A DNA stretch of 30,445 bases, taken from positions 1 to 30,445 of the IMG/VR virus record IMGVR_UViG_3300035698_020642; one strand, given 5' to 3'. Positions 29,497-30,445 of the stretch are shown here, in pieces. The notes below the pieces were generated by a model. The model had not been told where the DNA came from, made no database searches, and saw nothing but the letters and a program-made list of their open reading frames with translations. The stretch comes from a virus. Position 1 is the stretch's first letter, and the number at the start of each line of letters is the position of its first letter. Made by a program: the position numbers and the translations under genes.

Positions 29497-30216
29497 ATGG
29501 ATGTATTTTTTTGGATCATTGTTGCGCTTGTTGCGCTTATTGCGTTTTGGTTCATCCGAGATAATTTTCAGTCCGCTGACAACGATGCCCAAAACGAAAA
29601 TGGTGCTAGAACGGACAACTTCTCGTCAAGACCTTCTAGACCGGAGGCATCAGAATCGCAGAGTATCCGACGTCATAAAAGCTCTGGTTGGACCCCGAAA
29701 AGTGGCAACACAAATGTAGCTGGTCGCGATATCGGCGGAATGGTGTATGTCGGTGCTCCACCTCGATCAGGACGCTATGGAGGTACTTGCGGTGCGTACA
29801 TAGATCCCAGTCTATCTGTCGCTCGCCAAGGAGGCGATCTTGCGGGAGATGGAATGTACTACTGGCCCAATTACTCCGAGATAGATGCCAGGTCGCGTGC
29901 AACGTATTTGGATTGGTTGTCTACAGGTCGGTCAGACAATCGCTACAATCCTGGCTACATGTTTCTCTATTTCTATGGATTGGAGCGGAGGTTCTTCCTT
30001 GACGATCCAAAGGATGATGAGAAGCGTGACATATTCGAAGAGGTCAAAAGACTAAACGAGGTCTATTCGGAAAATGGTTCTGCGAGAAATTACTTAGGCA
30101 GGTTTGTTGATGTAGCGAGTATGGCGCTGTCTTCGGATGAAGAGGCCACACCGATTTATTCAAGTGCTGAATATGAGTGTCCGTCATCAAATAATTTGAG
30201 ACAGATGGCGTTTTGA
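29497..30216 (+). pseudogene. TerB_N-domain protein, truncated by an insertion element
   Basis: The open frame has 239 residues with AAGGA 11 bases before the ATG. A transmembrane segment (VFFWIIVALVALIAFWFI) is followed by a polar linker. A TerB N-terminal domain runs from about residue 77: GGMVYVG, YIDPSLSVA, YWPNYSEIDARSRATYLDWLSTGRSD, GYMFLYFYGLERRF. Full TerB_N proteins continue for hundreds more residues, often to a TerB_C domain. Here the native sequence seems to stop at residue 227 (SSAEYE), and the last 12 codons lie in an IS end. TerB-domain proteins occur in some phage defence loci. Confidence 0.75.
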
Positions 30217-30445
30217 CTTTGAGGAGTCATCGCTCATCTGGCTTTATTTAGGCAGCGGATTTAGCGTGCTGCAAGCGCCTTAGTTTCATAGTCCTCCTTT
30301 TTGTCTTTTCGCGTTCAAGCAGGATTGTGTGACCACGACCTGTGTAAACATCTGCAGGTGTGAGGTTGTTCAGGCTCTCGTGATAGCGTTGATGGTTATA
30401 GTGCCCGACGAAGGTGGCGATGTGCGCTTCAAGATCGCCGGGCAA
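30178..30445 (-). mobile_element. End of an IS3-family element, rest outside window
   Basis: The transposase end at 30248 is followed, toward lower coordinates, by about 70 non-coding bases reaching TGTCCGTCATCAAAT at 30178. An IS3-type end starts with TG and this point coincides with loss of TerB_N similarity. The boundary is inferred; the other end is not in the window, so inverted repeats cannot be compared. Confidence 0.5.
30248..30445 (-). CDS. IS3-family transposase, C-terminal end only
   Basis: This frame is open to the window edge and has at least 65 residues. LEAHIATFVGHYNHQRYHESLNNLTPADVY is the very typical end of an IS3-family OrfB integrase core (rve), followed by a basic tail (KRRTMKLRRLQH). 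The catalytic Asp and Glu would lie in the missing part. The TTG at the window edge is not a real start. Confidence 0.85.
   Translation of the reverse strand: MPGDLEAHIATFVGHYNHQRYHESLNNLTPADVYTGRGHTILLEREKTKRRTMKLRRLQHAKSAA

Overview
The window holds most of a Mu-like (transposable) prophage, followed at its right edge by fragments of other mobile DNA. The host is probably an alphaproteobacterium. The clues are a GapR/DUF2312 gene in the phage early operon, moderately high GC, tightly packed ATGA-coupled genes, and a gene set resembling siphovirus-type Mu-like phages of that class. All assignments come from reading motifs by eye; no database search was run.

Right to left on the minus strand, positions 26124 to 1 form the lytic programme. 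The early block (26124-16690) runs from a Ner-like regulator, MuA DDE transposase and MuB ATPase through small, mostly unknown genes. It includes an HTH protein, DUF3164, a GapR homologue, GemA/gp16, a two-cluster zinc protein and DUF2786, and it ends with a Mor-type activator. The late block starts at 16571 with a lysis cassette (holin-like protein, exported lytic transglycosylase, Rz-like and Rz1-like spanins). Next come packaging (DUF2730, small and large terminase), portal, gpF-like protein, protease/scaffold, decoration and capsid proteins. A probable Acb2/Tad1-family nucleotide sponge follows, then DUF1320, gpG-like protein, tail terminator, tail tube, a pair of tail chaperone frames joined by a classic -1 slippery site, and a tape measure protein cut by the window start. 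A tail tube with no sheath gene suggests a long non-contractile tail.

The lysogeny switch lies at 26050-27115: a LexA/CI-type repressor on the plus strand faces ner. The control region between them is a 179-bp tandem duplication with only three differences, all A versus G. The same near-palindrome, CCCGACA-N2-TGTCGGG, occurs just before the lysis operon and just before the protease/capsid operon, where Mu has its Plys and PI promoters. It is a good candidate for the site of the late activator.

Beyond the repressor is a small exported protein (27130-27444) and a gene-poor stretch with a parS-like 16-mer and repeats. The outer prophage end should lie near here but could not be fixed. A P4-type tyrosine integrase (27846-29021) follows, then a remnant of an excisionase-like HTH gene, a TerB_N-domain gene cut short, and the end of an IS3-family element. 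This right part looks like an older genomic island beside which, or into which, the Mu-like phage inserted.
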